From Planctomycetales bacterium 71-10 (GTDB lineage Bacteria > Planctomycetota > Planctomycetia > Isosphaerales > Isosphaeraceae), in the NCBI GenBank assembly GCA_001898385.1, contig MKTT01000036.1, positions 129,870 through 193,869 on the forward strand: 64,000 nucleotides of DNA, written 5' to 3'. The notes below the pieces were generated by a model, which worked only from the letters and a program-made list of their open reading frames with translations, searched no databases and was not told the DNA's origin. The translations under genes and the position numbers were made by a program. Positions 37,974 through 47,096 of this stretch are shown here, piece by piece. Each line of letters starts with the position of its first letter. Within the stretch, counting starts at the first letter, position 1.

Positions 37974-38162
37974 CTAACGACTCCGCCGCAGCCGGGCCGC
38001 GGCCAGGTTCCGCACGGCCCGATTCGCCCCTTCGGCCGCGATCTGCTCCAGTCGCTGCGGCGTCAGGTCCAAAGGGTCGATCAACCTGCGCCGGACCTCA
38101 CCGTTGGCCGATGCGAGGCAACGCTCAAAGAGATCGTCCGTCGACCCTGGGGACTCGTCGGA
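37974..38162 (-). pseudogene. C-terminal gene remnant (helical protein)
   Basis: An open frame of about 62 codons ends in TAG at 37974-37976 and has a TGA at 38163-38165 immediately upstream, with no ATG start. It reads TDDLFERCLASANGEVRRRL, then LTPQRLEQIAAEGANRAVRNLAAARL, which looks like genuine helical protein sequence. It is most simply the 3' end of a gene truncated by deletion or a stop mutation. A short TTG-started peptide is an alternative. Its position five bases before the 180-residue gene suggests it was once the first gene of that operon. Confidence 0.35.
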
Positions 38163-38236
38163 TCAACGGAGGGGCCGGCCCGGATCGATCTCCAGGTTCG
38201 AGGGCGAGATCCGGCCCATGGCCCGCGGGCCGGGGC

Positions 38237-39127
38237 TCAGTTCCGGTCGGGGTCGACCCCCATCGTGCGCAACAGGGCGGCCAGTCGCTCGGCCCGCTCG
38301 CGCTCGGCGCGGACGAGGGCGTCGGCCTCCTCGCGGAGTCGATGTTCGGCGTCGGCGCGCTCGCGCTCGGCTTCGGCTCGCTCGTGCTGGACGACGGCGC
38401 GAAGGTCGGCCTGCTGGCGAAGCTCGCGTTCGGCGTCGGCGCGCTCGCGCTCGGCGCGGGCCTGTCGCTGGGCGCGGCGGCGGCGGCGACGCTCCTCGTC
38501 GGCCTGCCTCTTGACCTCCTGGAACGTCCGGAACCGCTCGCCGTCGGGGCCGCGGACGATCAGCTTGTCCTTGCCGGGCGGGGCCTCGAACGTGATCCCC
38601 AGCCGCGGGCTCGCCCAGGCTTCCATGTCGGCGATCGGCCGCAACGCGCCGGCCTCGCGGGCCCAGCCCTTCAGCCGACCGGACTCGGGGTCGTAGTAGT
38701 AATACTCCTCCACGCCGCGGCGGTCGTAGATCGCCAGCTTGCGCTCCATCTCGGCGGCCGTGTTGCTCGGCGAGTCGATCTCGAAGACCACCTGCGGGAC
38801 GACCCCCTCCTCGACCCACTCGCGGTAGGAGCGGCGGTGGCCCCTCGGCCGGCCGAAGACGACCAGGACGTCGGGGGCGACCACGTCGTACTTGTTCGTC
38901 CGGTCGGCGTACCAGAGCAGGTCGGCGGCGACGAAGACGTCGTCGCGGCCGGCGAACAGGGCGGCGATCCCCTCCTTGATCGTGACGATCCACTGGTACT
39001 GGAGGGTGCTCTCGGCCATCGGCTCGCCGTCGCTGCTGGGGTATTCCGGCTCATACGGGTCGACGAAGAGCGAACGGCTCTTCTTCCTCCCCGTCGGAGG
39101 TCGGCGGCCGGGCTCGGCGGTGCTCAT
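38237..39127 (-). CDS. Uma2-family endonuclease-like protein with coiled-coil tail
   Basis: The 296-residue protein has a restriction endonuclease-like Uma2 (PF05685) domain in its N-terminal two-thirds. APDVLVVFGRPRGHRRSYREW, VVPQVVFEIDSPSN and MERKLAIYDRRGVEEYYYYDPESGRL show the Asp, Glu-x-x and Lys expected of the PD-(D/E)xK core. From about residue 205 a long Arg/Glu/Ala heptad-like region (ERERADAERELRQQADLRA and repeats of RAERERA) forms a coiled coil, ending GVDPDRN. Uma2 proteins are highly amplified in planctomycetes and cyanobacteria and their function is unproven. No adjacent partner such as a toxin or methylase is evident. Confidence 0.88.
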   Translation of the reverse strand: MSTAEPGRRPPTGRKKSRSLFVDPYEPEYPSSDGEPMAESTLQYQWIVTIKEGIAALFAGRDDVFVAADLLWYADRTNKYDVVAPDVLVVFGRPRGHRRSYREWVEEGVVPQVVFEIDSPSNTAAEMERKLAIYDRRGVEEYYYYDPESGRLKGWAREAGALRPIADMEAWASPRLGITFEAPPGKDKLIVRGPDGERFRTFQEVKRQADEERRRRRRAQRQARAERERADAERELRQQADLRAVVQHERAEAERERADAEHRLREEADALVRAERERAERLAALLRTMGVDPDRN

Positions 39128-39316
39128 GGCGAGTCCTCCCGCGGTTCGCGATCGATGCAGACGTTCAGTTCATCTCTACCACGAACCGCGGCGGCCCGCC
39201 AGGGGAGTCGGACGGCGTTCGCCCCTCTAGACTCTCGCGGACGCGGGCGCGAAGGACTAGAGTGGGGCCAGTGCGAGGTTCGGCAATCCGATCGAGATCG
39301 CGGGAGGGGTCGAGAG

Positions 39317-40657
39317 ATGGACCGTCGCGGATTTCTCAGGACGGGCGCGGCCGGGCTGGCCCTGCCGTCGGCGTTCCGGGCCATGGCCGAGCAGGCCGCC
39401 GACCAGCCGGTGAAGCGGGTCGGGGTCATCGGGCCGGGCTGGTACGGAAAGATCGACGTCCTGCGGCTCCTCCAGGTCGCCCCCGTCGAGGTCGTCTCGC
39501 TCTGCGACGTCGACAAGAGGATGGTCGAGGAGGCCGCCCAGATCGTCTCCGAGCGGCAGCCCTCGAAGAAGAAGCCGCGCACCTACGGCGACTACCGGGA
39601 GATGCTGAAGGAGAAGGACCTGGACGTCGTCCTGGTCGCCTCGCCGGACCACTGGCACGCCCTGCACGCGATCGGGGCGATGGAGGCCGGGGCCGACGTC
39701 TACTGCCAGAAGCCCATCAGCCACGACGTCGCCGAGGGCCTGGCCATGCTGAAGGCCGCCCGCAAGCACGGCCGCGTGGTGCAGATCGGCACCCAGCGCC
39801 GGAGCACGCCCCACCTGATCGAGGCCCGCGACGACATCGTCAAGGCGGGTAAGCTCGGCAAGGTCGCGTTCGCCGAATGCTACTGCTACTACCACATGTC
39901 CGGCAGCGGCGCCCCGGACGCCCCCCCACCGGACTACCTGGACTGGGAGACCTACGTCGGCCCCGCGCCGATGCGGGCCTTCAACCCCAGCATCCACCCC
40001 CGAGGCTGGCGCGGGTATTCGGAGTTCAGCAACGGCATCGTCGGCGACATGTGCATCCACATGCTCGACACCGTGCGCTGGATGCTCGACCTGGGCGCGG
40101 CGAAGTCCGTGTCGTCGATCGGCGGCCGGGTGATGTCGCCGCCGGGCCCGGTCGACATCGCCGACACCCAGGCCGCCACGTTCGCCTTCGACGGCGTCGA
40201 CGTCGTCTGGCAGCACCGCACCTGGGGGTCGTCTCCCGACCCCAAGTACCCGTGGGGCGCCACGCTCTACGGCGACAAGGGGACGCTCAAGCTCAGCGTC
40301 AACGGCTACGACTTCATCCCCAACGACGGCCCGCCCGTCCACCGCGACGTGACGATGGAGCTGGAGCAGTACCCCGTCGACAAGGCCGAGAAGGACCTGG
40401 AACGCCACGTCGCCCCGGCCGTCCGCTATCACATGCTCGACTTCCTCTCGGCGATCGCCAACCGGGGCAAGCCGGTGGCGGACATCGAGCAGGGCTACAT
40501 CAGCACCACCGCCTGCATCCTGGCCAACCTCTCGCGGAAGCTCGGGCGCTCGATCGCCTGGGACGCCGAGAACCACACGGTCGTCGGCGACGACGAGGCC
40601 CGGGCGCTGCTCAAGCAGCCGTACCGCAGCCCCTGGGTCCACCCGGCCGACGCCTGA
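39317..40657 (+). CDS. Tat-exported Gfo/Idh/MocA family oxidoreductase
   Basis: The 446-residue protein starts with a Tat-like signal (DRRGFLRTGAAGLALPSAF) followed by a Rossmann fold (KRVGVIGPGWYGKIDVLRLL), SPDHWHALHAIGAMEAG and VYCQKPISHDVAEGLAML, where the catalytic Lys of the EKP motif is present as QKP. The C-terminal domain has the planctomycete-type SNGIVGDMCIHMLDTVRWML and WQHRTWGSSPDPKYPWG. Such exported members are thought to act on sugars or glycosides. It is followed 34 bases on by a Tat-exported sugar isomerase-like gene on the same strand, suggesting a shared carbohydrate function. AGGGGTCGAGAG lies upstream of ATG 39317. Confidence 0.9.
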   Translation: MDRRGFLRTGAAGLALPSAFRAMAEQAADQPVKRVGVIGPGWYGKIDVLRLLQVAPVEVVSLCDVDKRMVEEAAQIVSERQPSKKKPRTYGDYREMLKEKDLDVVLVASPDHWHALHAIGAMEAGADVYCQKPISHDVAEGLAMLKAARKHGRVVQIGTQRRSTPHLIEARDDIVKAGKLGKVAFAECYCYYHMSGSGAPDAPPPDYLDWETYVGPAPMRAFNPSIHPRGWRGYSEFSNGIVGDMCIHMLDTVRWMLDLGAAKSVSSIGGRVMSPPGPVDIADTQAATFAFDGVDVVWQHRTWGSSPDPKYPWGATLYGDKGTLKLSVNGYDFIPNDGPPVHRDVTMELEQYPVDKAEKDLERHVAPAVRYHMLDFLSAIANRGKPVADIEQGYISTTACILANLSRKLGRSIAWDAENHTVVGDDEARALLKQPYRSPWVHPADA

Positions 40658-40691
40658 GCCTTCAACCCTCACCCTTGCCGAGGACACGCCC

Positions 40692-41579
40692 ATGACCCGC
40701 CCGTCCGAATCCGGATCCGAATCGTCCCGCCGCGAGCTGTTCCGCGGGGCCGCGGCGACCGTCGCCGCCGGCGTCGTGCTGGGGGGCGCGCCCGCCGCGT
40801 CGGCCGCCGGCAAGAGGTCGGCCGCCGAGGGCCGGCTCAAGCAGTCGGTCTGCCGCTGGTGCTACGGCAAGATTTCGCTCGACGAGCTCTGCTCGGCCGG
40901 CCGGAAGATGGGCCTCGTCGGCATCGACCTGCTCACCCCGGCCGACTTCCCCACCCTCAAGAAGCACGGCCTGGTCTGCACCATGGTCAGCTCCGGCAAG
41001 CTGTCCGACGGCCTCGCCGACCCCAGGTTCCACAAGGACTCCATCGAGTCGGCCGTCGCCGCCATCGAGGCGACCTCGAAGGAGGGCTGGAAGAACGTCA
41101 TCTGCTTCTCCGGCAACCGCCGGGGCATCGACGACAAGGTCGGCATGGACAACTGCGTGAAGGCGCTCAAGGAGATCGTCCCGGTCGCCGAGAAGGCGAA
41201 CGTGATCCTCAACATGGAGCTGCTCAACAGCAAGGTCGACCACGCCGACTACATGTGCGACAACAGCAAGTGGGGCGTCGAGCTGGTCAAGCGCGTCGGC
41301 TCGAACAACTTCAAGCTGCTGTACGACATCTACCACATGCAGATCATGGAAGGCGACGTGATCCGCACCATCGAGAAGCACCACGACGCCTTCGGCCACT
41401 ACCACACCGGCGGCAACCCCGGCCGCCACGAGCTGGACGACACCCAGGAACTCAACTACAAGGCCATCGCCCGCGCCATCGCCGACACCGGCGACGACGT
41501 CTTCTACGCCCACGAGTTCATCCCCGTCCGCGACCCGCTGACCAGCCTGGCGGAAGCCGTGGACCTGTGCATCGTCTGA
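40692..41579 (+). CDS. Tat-exported TIM-barrel protein, hydroxypyruvate isomerase-like
   Basis: The 295-residue protein has a Tat signal (SSRRELFRGAAATVAAGVVL) and an AP-endonuclease-2-type TIM barrel as in hydroxypyruvate isomerases and sugar epimerases. Metal-site residues are visible in NVILNMELLNSKVDH (Glu), FKLLYDIYHMQIMEGD (Asp, His), HYHTGGNPGRHELD (His) and DVFYAHEFIP (Glu). It would isomerise or epimerise a small sugar or hydroxyacid. Location outside the cytoplasm is implied by the signal. It is likely co-expressed with the preceding Gfo/Idh/MocA gene and is the last gene before a convergent minus-strand gene. Confidence 0.88.
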   Translation: MTRPSESGSESSRRELFRGAAATVAAGVVLGGAPAASAAGKRSAAEGRLKQSVCRWCYGKISLDELCSAGRKMGLVGIDLLTPADFPTLKKHGLVCTMVSSGKLSDGLADPRFHKDSIESAVAAIEATSKEGWKNVICFSGNRRGIDDKVGMDNCVKALKEIVPVAEKANVILNMELLNSKVDHADYMCDNSKWGVELVKRVGSNNFKLLYDIYHMQIMEGDVIRTIEKHHDAFGHYHTGGNPGRHELDDTQELNYKAIARAIADTGDDVFYAHEFIPVRDPLTSLAEAVDLCIV

Positions 41580-41625
41580 CCTGGAGGCCGCCGGCGGGCC
41601 GGTGAACTCCAGCCCGCCGGCCGGC

Positions 41626-43080
41626 TCAGGTCTGCTGATACGCGACCGCCGCCATACGGCAGTCGGCGCAGAAGAGGGCGTAATAGACCCCATCCCCACC
41701 CACGCCGGCATCGTCGTGCTGGGCGAGATGGGTCATGAGCCCGCCACAGCCGGGGCATCGGGGATAGTCCTCGCGTTGGACCCATCCCGGCATGCCCCCC
41801 AGGAGAGTCGCGTCTCCCATCTCCCAGGGGGGAGTTGCGGCGAAGGGCGGGAGATCGACGGGCTCCAGGGCCAGGAGCCGACCATCCGACGGCCTTTCCA
41901 CCTCGGCCGACGTCGCATCATCCGGGCCGGCGACCCATCGCCAGGATCCATCGTCCCGGTAGGTCGTGAACGTCGGCCCGAAGATCGAACAGGATAGGCA
42001 GCCGACGATGATGCGAGGTGCGGCCGCCGGCAATTCAGACGCGACGGCCGTGAAGTCGAACAGTGCGGCCAGCGGTGATCGGCAGAGGGGACACGCCTCC
42101 GACAACGAGGCGCGACAGGGCACTCTCCCGATCGTGCCATCCTCCGCGGGGACCATGCGGCGGCAGCGATGCGAGAACAGGTCGACCCGCCGGCCTCGGG
42201 CGTCCAGGTGCCAGCCCGCCTCCGGAGGATAAGACCCGGGAGGGGACGAAAGCTCATCCGCCCAGGTCGGCGGCCGACGCTCCCAGTCGCGGAAGCTCGC
42301 CGTGGCGACCTCGCAGCGCGTCCAGGCGAGGCAGCAAAGAAGCTGATGGATGCGCGACGTCCCATGAGCCGCGTCGAGCAACTCCAGGAGTGCTCGGGCT
42401 TCCTCATCGCCCGAGTCCCGATAGAGGGATGGAGGATGGAGAACGTCCCGCTCGCGCAAGCCGCGGACGATCTCGGGCGCGAGCGGCTCGAAGCGGAAGC
42501 CGGCGAGTGCGATCAAGACATCCTGGCCGACCTCGACGACGGCGGCCGAGGGGTCGTCCATCAGGCCGGTCGCGACCGTGGCAGCCTCCCGCGCCTGCCC
42601 GGGTGAGAGGCTGCGATAAGCTTCGAACCGCGCCGCCGGGTCGGAGTTCGACCCGCCCTCGACCATCGCGGCGAGCCGGAGTAACGCCGGTTCGACGTCC
42701 GATTCCAGGTTCGCGAGGAAAGCCCGGCCGAGGTCCAGGGCCTCGCGCAGACGGGTGACCTGCCCCGCCGCCTCCACCCGACGACGCGGAGAGAACCCAT
42801 TGCGATCCGGGTCCAAGACCAGGAGCGGAGGGACGATCCCTCGCAGCCCCCCCGGGACGGTCAGGGCGTAACGGAGGAGGAACGGGTCATCCTCCACCCT
42901 GCCGGACGTCGCCAGATGGTCTCGCAGCGTGGCCAGGTGATCGCCCACCCCAGGCTCGTCGCCGCGAGGGATCCATCCCTGGACGGCCGCGCGGGCGACG
43001 GGAGCCAGATTGCCGCGATAGCCCTTGAGCGCCCGAACCCCTTCCGATGCGATCAGCCGCGTCACGACGTCAATAGGCAT
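41626..43080 (-). CDS. Large zinc-ribbon protein with DUF1963-like C terminus
   Basis: The 484-residue protein has no signal peptide. The first 280 residues are helix-rich and resemble HEAT-type repeats, for example LREALDLGRAFLANLESDVEPALLRLAA and AVVEVGQDVLIALAGF. Cys pairs follow in ACPLCRSPL and VGCLSCSIF. The last 75 residues match the pattern of DUF1963/YwqG proteins: LLGGMPGWVQREDYPRCPGCG, GLMTHLAQHD, GDGVYYALFCADC. The Cys pairs probably bind zinc. I know of no function for such an arrangement. It lies 34 bases downstream of the Nudix gene on the same strand. Confidence 0.72.
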   Translation of the reverse strand: MPIDVVTRLIASEGVRALKGYRGNLAPVARAAVQGWIPRGDEPGVGDHLATLRDHLATSGRVEDDPFLLRYALTVPGGLRGIVPPLLVLDPDRNGFSPRRRVEAAGQVTRLREALDLGRAFLANLESDVEPALLRLAAMVEGGSNSDPAARFEAYRSLSPGQAREAATVATGLMDDPSAAVVEVGQDVLIALAGFRFEPLAPEIVRGLRERDVLHPPSLYRDSGDEEARALLELLDAAHGTSRIHQLLCCLAWTRCEVATASFRDWERRPPTWADELSSPPGSYPPEAGWHLDARGRRVDLFSHRCRRMVPAEDGTIGRVPCRASLSEACPLCRSPLAALFDFTAVASELPAAAPRIIVGCLSCSIFGPTFTTYRDDGSWRWVAGPDDATSAEVERPSDGRLLALEPVDLPPFAATPPWEMGDATLLGGMPGWVQREDYPRCPGCGGLMTHLAQHDDAGVGGDGVYYALFCADCRMAAVAYQQT

Positions 43081-43114
43081 GGTCAGGCCCCCCCTAGTCG
43101 GCGTCCCACCTGCC

Positions 43115-43513
43115 TCACCCCTCCGCGGCCAACTCGGCGAGGATCCCCTCGTTGGCCTCGGGGAAGCGGTAATCGGCCAACTCGGCGGCGGCGACCCAGC
43201 GGCAGGCGGGGTCGGGGTTGGCGGCGGGGTCGATCGGGGTGCAGTCGAAGAAGTGGAGCCGGACGCGGCCGTGGGGGTAGGTGTGCTCGACCACGGCGCG
43301 GAGGCGGTCGGCGGAGACGGCCAGGCCGGTCTCCTCCAGGCACTCGCGCGCGGTGGTCTGGCCGGGCGTCTCGCCGGGCTCGACCTTGCCGCCGGGGAAC
43401 TCCCAGTAGCCGGCGTAGACGGTCCCGGCGGGGCGCTCGCGGATCAGATACCGGCCGTCGGAGACGCGCCGGATGATCCCGATGCCGACGAGCGTGAGCT
43501 TGTCGCCCGGCAC
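43115..43513 (-). CDS. MutT-type Nudix hydrolase (8-oxo-dGTP diphosphatase-like)
   Basis: The 132-residue protein has a complete Nudix box, GGKVEPGETPGQTTARECLEETGL, spanning residues about 41-64, with the Glu residues that bind Mg2+. YAGYWEFPGG before it is typical of MutT-like enzymes that remove oxidised nucleoside triphosphates. The substrate is inferred. The start is a GTG at 43513, one base after the stop of the fabI gene, so it is likely co-transcribed with fabI. Confidence 0.88.
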   Translation of the reverse strand: MPGDKLTLVGIGIIRRVSDGRYLIRERPAGTVYAGYWEFPGGKVEPGETPGQTTARECLEETGLAVSADRLRAVVEHTYPHGRVRLHFFDCTPIDPAANPDPACRWVAAAELADYRFPEANEGILAELAAEG

Positions 43514-43514
43514 G

Positions 43515-44315
43515 TCAGTCCTTCGCCTTTTCGAGGGCGCGGCCGGGGGAGCCCATGACGTTGTAGCCGCAGTCGACGTGCATGATCTCGCCGGTGATGC
43601 CGCTGGCGAGGTCGGACAGCAGGAACATGCCGGAGGAGCCGACCTCGTCGCGGGTGATGTTCCGCTGCATGGGCGAGACGGCGTCGTACAGGCCGGACAG
43701 GTCGTCGAAGTCGCCCACGGCCGAGGCCGCCAGGGTCTTCACCGGGCCGGCGGAGACGGCGTTGACGCGGATGTTCTTCGGGCCCAGGTCGTACGCCAGG
43801 TACTTCACCGAGGCGTCGAGCGCGGCCTTGCAGACGCCCATCATGTTGTAGCCGGGGACGACCTTCTCGCCGCCGTAGTAGGTCAGCGTGAGGATGGAGC
43901 CGCCGTCGGGCATGACCTTGGCGGCCTCGCGCGAGACGGCGGCCAGGCTGTACGCGCTGATCTCCATCGCGGTCTTGAAGCCGTCGCGGCTGGCGTTCAC
44001 GAACGCGCACTTCAGGTCTTCGAGCGGGGCGAAGGCGATCGAGTGCAGGACGAAGTCGAGCTGGCCGTAGGCCTCGCCGGCCTCGCGGAAGACGCGGGCG
44101 ATGTCCTCGTCCTTCTGGACGTCGCACGGGGTGATGAGCTTGGCGCCGACGGGCTCGGCCAGCTTGCGGACGCGGCGCTCCATCTTGTCGCCGGGCAGGT
44201 GGGTGAAGCCGACCTCCGCGCCCTCGTCCAGGAGCTTGCGGGTGACGGCCCAGGCGATGCTGAAATCGTTGGCGACCCCCAGCACGACGCCCTTCTTCCC
44301 GGTGAACAGTCCCAT
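43515..44315 (-). CDS. fabI: Enoyl-[acyl-carrier-protein] reductase FabI
   Basis: The 266-residue protein is an FabI-type SDR. It has [20 protein letters not shown] as the NAD-binding segment, [12 protein letters not shown], and the divergent catalytic pair Tyr and Lys in GYNMMGVCK, six residues apart as expected of FabI. SAYSL and the [22 protein letters not shown] block near the C terminus also fit. It reduces enoyl-ACP in the last step of fatty-acid elongation. GGGAGG precedes ATG 44315. The preceding gene on the plus strand is divergent. Confidence 0.94.
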   Translation of the reverse strand: MGLFTGKKGVVLGVANDFSIAWAVTRKLLDEGAEVGFTHLPGDKMERRVRKLAEPVGAKLITPCDVQKDEDIARVFREAGEAYGQLDFVLHSIAFAPLEDLKCAFVNASRDGFKTAMEISAYSLAAVSREAAKVMPDGGSILTLTYYGGEKVVPGYNMMGVCKAALDASVKYLAYDLGPKNIRVNAVSAGPVKTLAASAVGDFDDLSGLYDAVSPMQRNITRDEVGSSGMFLLSDLASGITGEIMHVDCGYNVMGSPGRALEKAKD

Positions 44316-44466
44316 CGGTCCTCCCTCTCGGCGGCTTCTCTTCGATCACGAATTCGACGGCGGCCCGATTCATCGTCCCGGGCGAAGTCCTGTACAATAC
44401 CCGGACGACGACGGACGCGACAACGTCCAGTTTACCCGCGCGACGACCCGACGAGACGAGCCCCCG

Positions 44467-45747
44467 GTGGAATCGACCCCGCCCCTGCCCGCCCCCCCGG
44501 CCGACCTCCTCGGCCGGCTCGTCAAGCTCGGCGTGATCGTCGGGATCGCCCTGCGCCTGTGGGAATACTCCACCCTCCGCGATCTCTACATGGACGAGAC
44601 GGCCCTGCTGACGAACCTCGTCGGCGTCCCCGTCTTCGACTTCGCCCACGAATTGAAGCAGGACCAGCTCGCGCCGCCGGGCTTCCTGGTCGTCGAGCGC
44701 CTGCTCGTCCGCCTGCCGATCGCCTCGCACGCCGCCGGCCGGCTGCTGCCGCTGGCCTGCGGGATCTTGAGCATGCTGCTGGTCGCGCCGCTGGCCCGGC
44801 GCTACGTCGACCGCCTCGCCGTGCCGATCGCCGTCTGGATGCTGGCCCTGTCGGACCATCTCATCTACTACTCGGCCGAGATCAAGCCGTACATGGGCGA
44901 CCTCGTCGGGGCGATGGCCACGCTCCTGCTGGCCGTCCCCCCCGAACCGGGCGAGCCCACGCGCAGGCGGTTCCGCGCGCTGGCGGCGTGGGGCGTCATC
45001 GCCCCCTGGTTCTCGTTCCCGGTCGTGTTCGTGCTGGCCGGCGTGGGGCTGCATCTGATGGCGCGGGCGTGGCGGACCGACGGCAAGCGCGGCCTGGCGA
45101 CGGCCGCGGCCGTGGGGGCGGCGTGGGTCGTCAGCTTCCTCGGCTGCTTCCTGGTCTCGCGATCGATCGTGAGCCAGCGGGACTTCCTGTGGGTCTGGTG
45201 GAACTTCGCGTTCCTGCCGATCCCGCCGAGGAGCTGGCTCGACGCCCGGTTCACGATCGAGACGATCGCCAACGTCTTCATCAACCCGGGGAGCGTGCTG
45301 ACCCCGTTCGGCTTCATCCCGACGGCCATCCTGGCCTCGCTGCTGGCCGCGATCGGCGCGGCCTCGCTCGGCCGACGCTGGCGCGGGGGGCTGTTCGTGG
45401 TGCTGGCGCCCCTGGCCGTCCACCTGGCGGTCTCGGCCCTGCGGCAGTACCCGTTCCACGGCCGCCTGATCCTGTCGCTCGTGCCGACGTACCACCTCCT
45501 GCTCGTCGAGGGCATGGCGGCCGTCGGCCGGCGGACGCGGCCGTGGGCGACGCTGGCCCTGGCCGTGATCTTCCTCGGCGGCCAGGCGGGCGACATCGCC
45601 TGGGAGCAGGTCGTCATGCCCAAGAACCGCTCCCGCCCCTTCGACACCCACGGCGACCTGAAGAACGACCTCCTCGACGAGCTGGACTACCGGCGGAAGC
45701 TCCAGGAGAAGCAGCGCGACCGGGCCCAACGATCCCCGTCCCCTTGA
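44467..45747 (+). CDS. Polytopic membrane protein, probable GT39-like glycosyltransferase
   Basis: The 426-residue protein has about nine hydrophobic segments. Near the N terminus is DLYMDETALLTNLV, where the Asp-Glu in the first periplasmic loop is typical of ArnT/PMT-type (GT-C) glycosyltransferases. Further on is HLIYYSAEIKPYMGDL, the equivalent of the second conserved loop. Such enzymes move sugars from polyprenyl-phosphate donors to exported acceptors. The start is uncertain: GTG 44467 is preferred because it gives a normal N terminus. A TACAAT box at 44393-44398 could be the -10 element. The C terminus is a charged cytoplasmic tail. Confidence 0.82.
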   Translation: MESTPPLPAPPADLLGRLVKLGVIVGIALRLWEYSTLRDLYMDETALLTNLVGVPVFDFAHELKQDQLAPPGFLVVERLLVRLPIASHAAGRLLPLACGILSMLLVAPLARRYVDRLAVPIAVWMLALSDHLIYYSAEIKPYMGDLVGAMATLLLAVPPEPGEPTRRRFRALAAWGVIAPWFSFPVVFVLAGVGLHLMARAWRTDGKRGLATAAAVGAAWVVSFLGCFLVSRSIVSQRDFLWVWWNFAFLPIPPRSWLDARFTIETIANVFINPGSVLTPFGFIPTAILASLLAAIGAASLGRRWRGGLFVVLAPLAVHLAVSALRQYPFHGRLILSLVPTYHLLLVEGMAAVGRRTRPWATLALAVIFLGGQAGDIAWEQVVMPKNRSRPFDTHGDLKNDLLDELDYRRKLQEKQRDRAQRSPSP

Positions 45748-45777
45748 AGTCCCCCCTCCCGTCGGGATAGGGGACTT
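45747..45777. terminator. Hairpin between convergent genes
   Basis: AAGTCCCC at 45747-45754 and GGGGACTT at 45770-45777 pair over 8 bases around an imperfect inner stem (CTCCCGTCGGGA). A TTTC follows on the plus strand. It lies between the ends of the membrane protein gene (plus) and the next minus-strand gene. The inner sequence resembles the terminal hairpin of the repeats at 18464 and 28261. Confidence 0.5.
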
Positions 45778-47010
45778 TCACTTCACCGCCGGCTTCTCCA
45801 GCACCGGGAACGCCAGGGCGTCGAGTTCCTGGGCGAAGGCGGCGCGGGCGGTACCGAGGGCGCGGGCGGTGGCGGCGCCCATGCGGAGGCTGCGGTCCTT
45901 CATCTCGGCGGTGACGGCGCCCAGGCCCAGTGACTCGGCGATGTTGAAGACCGACTGCACCTGCGGGTCCTGGCCGATCCCCTCCGCCGCGCCCGGCGGG
46001 ACGTCCTCGGGCCGGGCGGCGGCGGCGCGCGAGCCGTATTCGACCCACCCCCGTTCGCCTCGGACCCACAGGGCGACGTCCACGCCCACGCGGCTCAGGT
46101 CGGGCGCCATGTCCAGCCGGGTGACGACCGCCCCCACGCCCCCCTCGCGACCGATCTTCGCCAGCGCCGGCTCCAGCGGGTCGGAGGCCGCCGCATCCGG
46201 GTCGAGCAGCCGGCCGATCTGCCCCAGCGCCGCATTCAGGTCGAGCTGGGCGTCGAGCTTCCGGCCGTCGGTCGGGTCGGGGATGACGAGGCCCTGGTAG
46301 CGGAGGAAGCGGCGGCCCTGGTCGACCGTCAGCTCGGTCGCGGCGCGGCGGGCGAGCCACTTCGCCTCGGGCTCCGCGACGATCGGCGTCAGCTTGTCGA
46401 GCGACGGGAAATCGGCCCCGTCGGCGACGAAGCCGCGGCTTTCCACCGCGTCGCGGGCCTCGTCGGGCGTCTTCTCCTCGGGGTCGGGGAGGTTGCAGGT
46501 CCACGCCAGCGCGAGCATGCGACGGCCGGCGTCGGTGTTGCGCTCGGCCGACCGGCAGCCGTCGCGGCCGATCCGGACGGACAGCAGCGGCGCGTCGAGC
46601 GCCTGGGGGTCGTCCAATCGCTTCAACTCGGCGTCGATCCAGCCGGTGATGCGATCCTCGCCGATGGCCGCCTTGCGCTCGGCCCGCCACGCCTCCAGCC
46701 GGCGGCGACGCTCGGCGACGGCCGGCTTGCGCATGGTCTCGGCGTTGCGGATCCACTTCGCGGCCAGGTCGGGGACGTGGGCCTCGGCCCAGGCGCGGCG
46801 GACGAGCATGTCGAACCCCACCCGGGGCCCCGCGGCGGGCGAGGTCACCAGGCCCAGCAGCACCTTGCCGTCCCGGAGCGTGACCCGGTCGGCCACCGTC
46901 CCGGCCGGCGGCGGCGGGGGCTCCTCCGCCTTCGCCTCGCCCCGCCGCCTCGGCTCCTGCGGCGGCGAAAACGCCGCCAGGCACGCCGCCAAAATCGCCG
47001 CGCCGATCAT
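45778..47010 (-). CDS. Secreted protein of unknown function
   Basis: The 410-residue protein begins with a short hydrophobic run (IGAAILAACLAAFS) lacking basic residues, so export is probable but not sure. A Pro/Glu-rich linker follows, then VADRVTLRDGKVLLGLV, resembling the opening strands of small secreted planctomycete proteins. The rest is charged and helical (KWIRNAETMRKPAVAERRRRLEAWRAERKA) with an alpha/beta C-terminal part. No family was recognised. The open reading frame and codon use look fully coding. It diverges from the pxpB gene, with 86 bases between starts. Confidence 0.72.
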   Translation of the reverse strand: MIGAAILAACLAAFSPPQEPRRRGEAKAEEPPPPPAGTVADRVTLRDGKVLLGLVTSPAAGPRVGFDMLVRRAWAEAHVPDLAAKWIRNAETMRKPAVAERRRRLEAWRAERKAAIGEDRITGWIDAELKRLDDPQALDAPLLSVRIGRDGCRSAERNTDAGRRMLALAWTCNLPDPEEKTPDEARDAVESRGFVADGADFPSLDKLTPIVAEPEAKWLARRAATELTVDQGRRFLRYQGLVIPDPTDGRKLDAQLDLNAALGQIGRLLDPDAAASDPLEPALAKIGREGGVGAVVTRLDMAPDLSRVGVDVALWVRGERGWVEYGSRAAAARPEDVPPGAAEGIGQDPQVQSVFNIAESLGLGAVTAEMKDRSLRMGAATARALGTARAAFAQELDALAFPVLEKPAVK

Positions 47011-47096
47011 GGATCGTCCTCCCGGGGTTCGGACCGCTCGCTCGCTTCGGATATCATAGTCGGGCGGTGCAATCGAGGGGCCGAAGAAAGGGGAAC

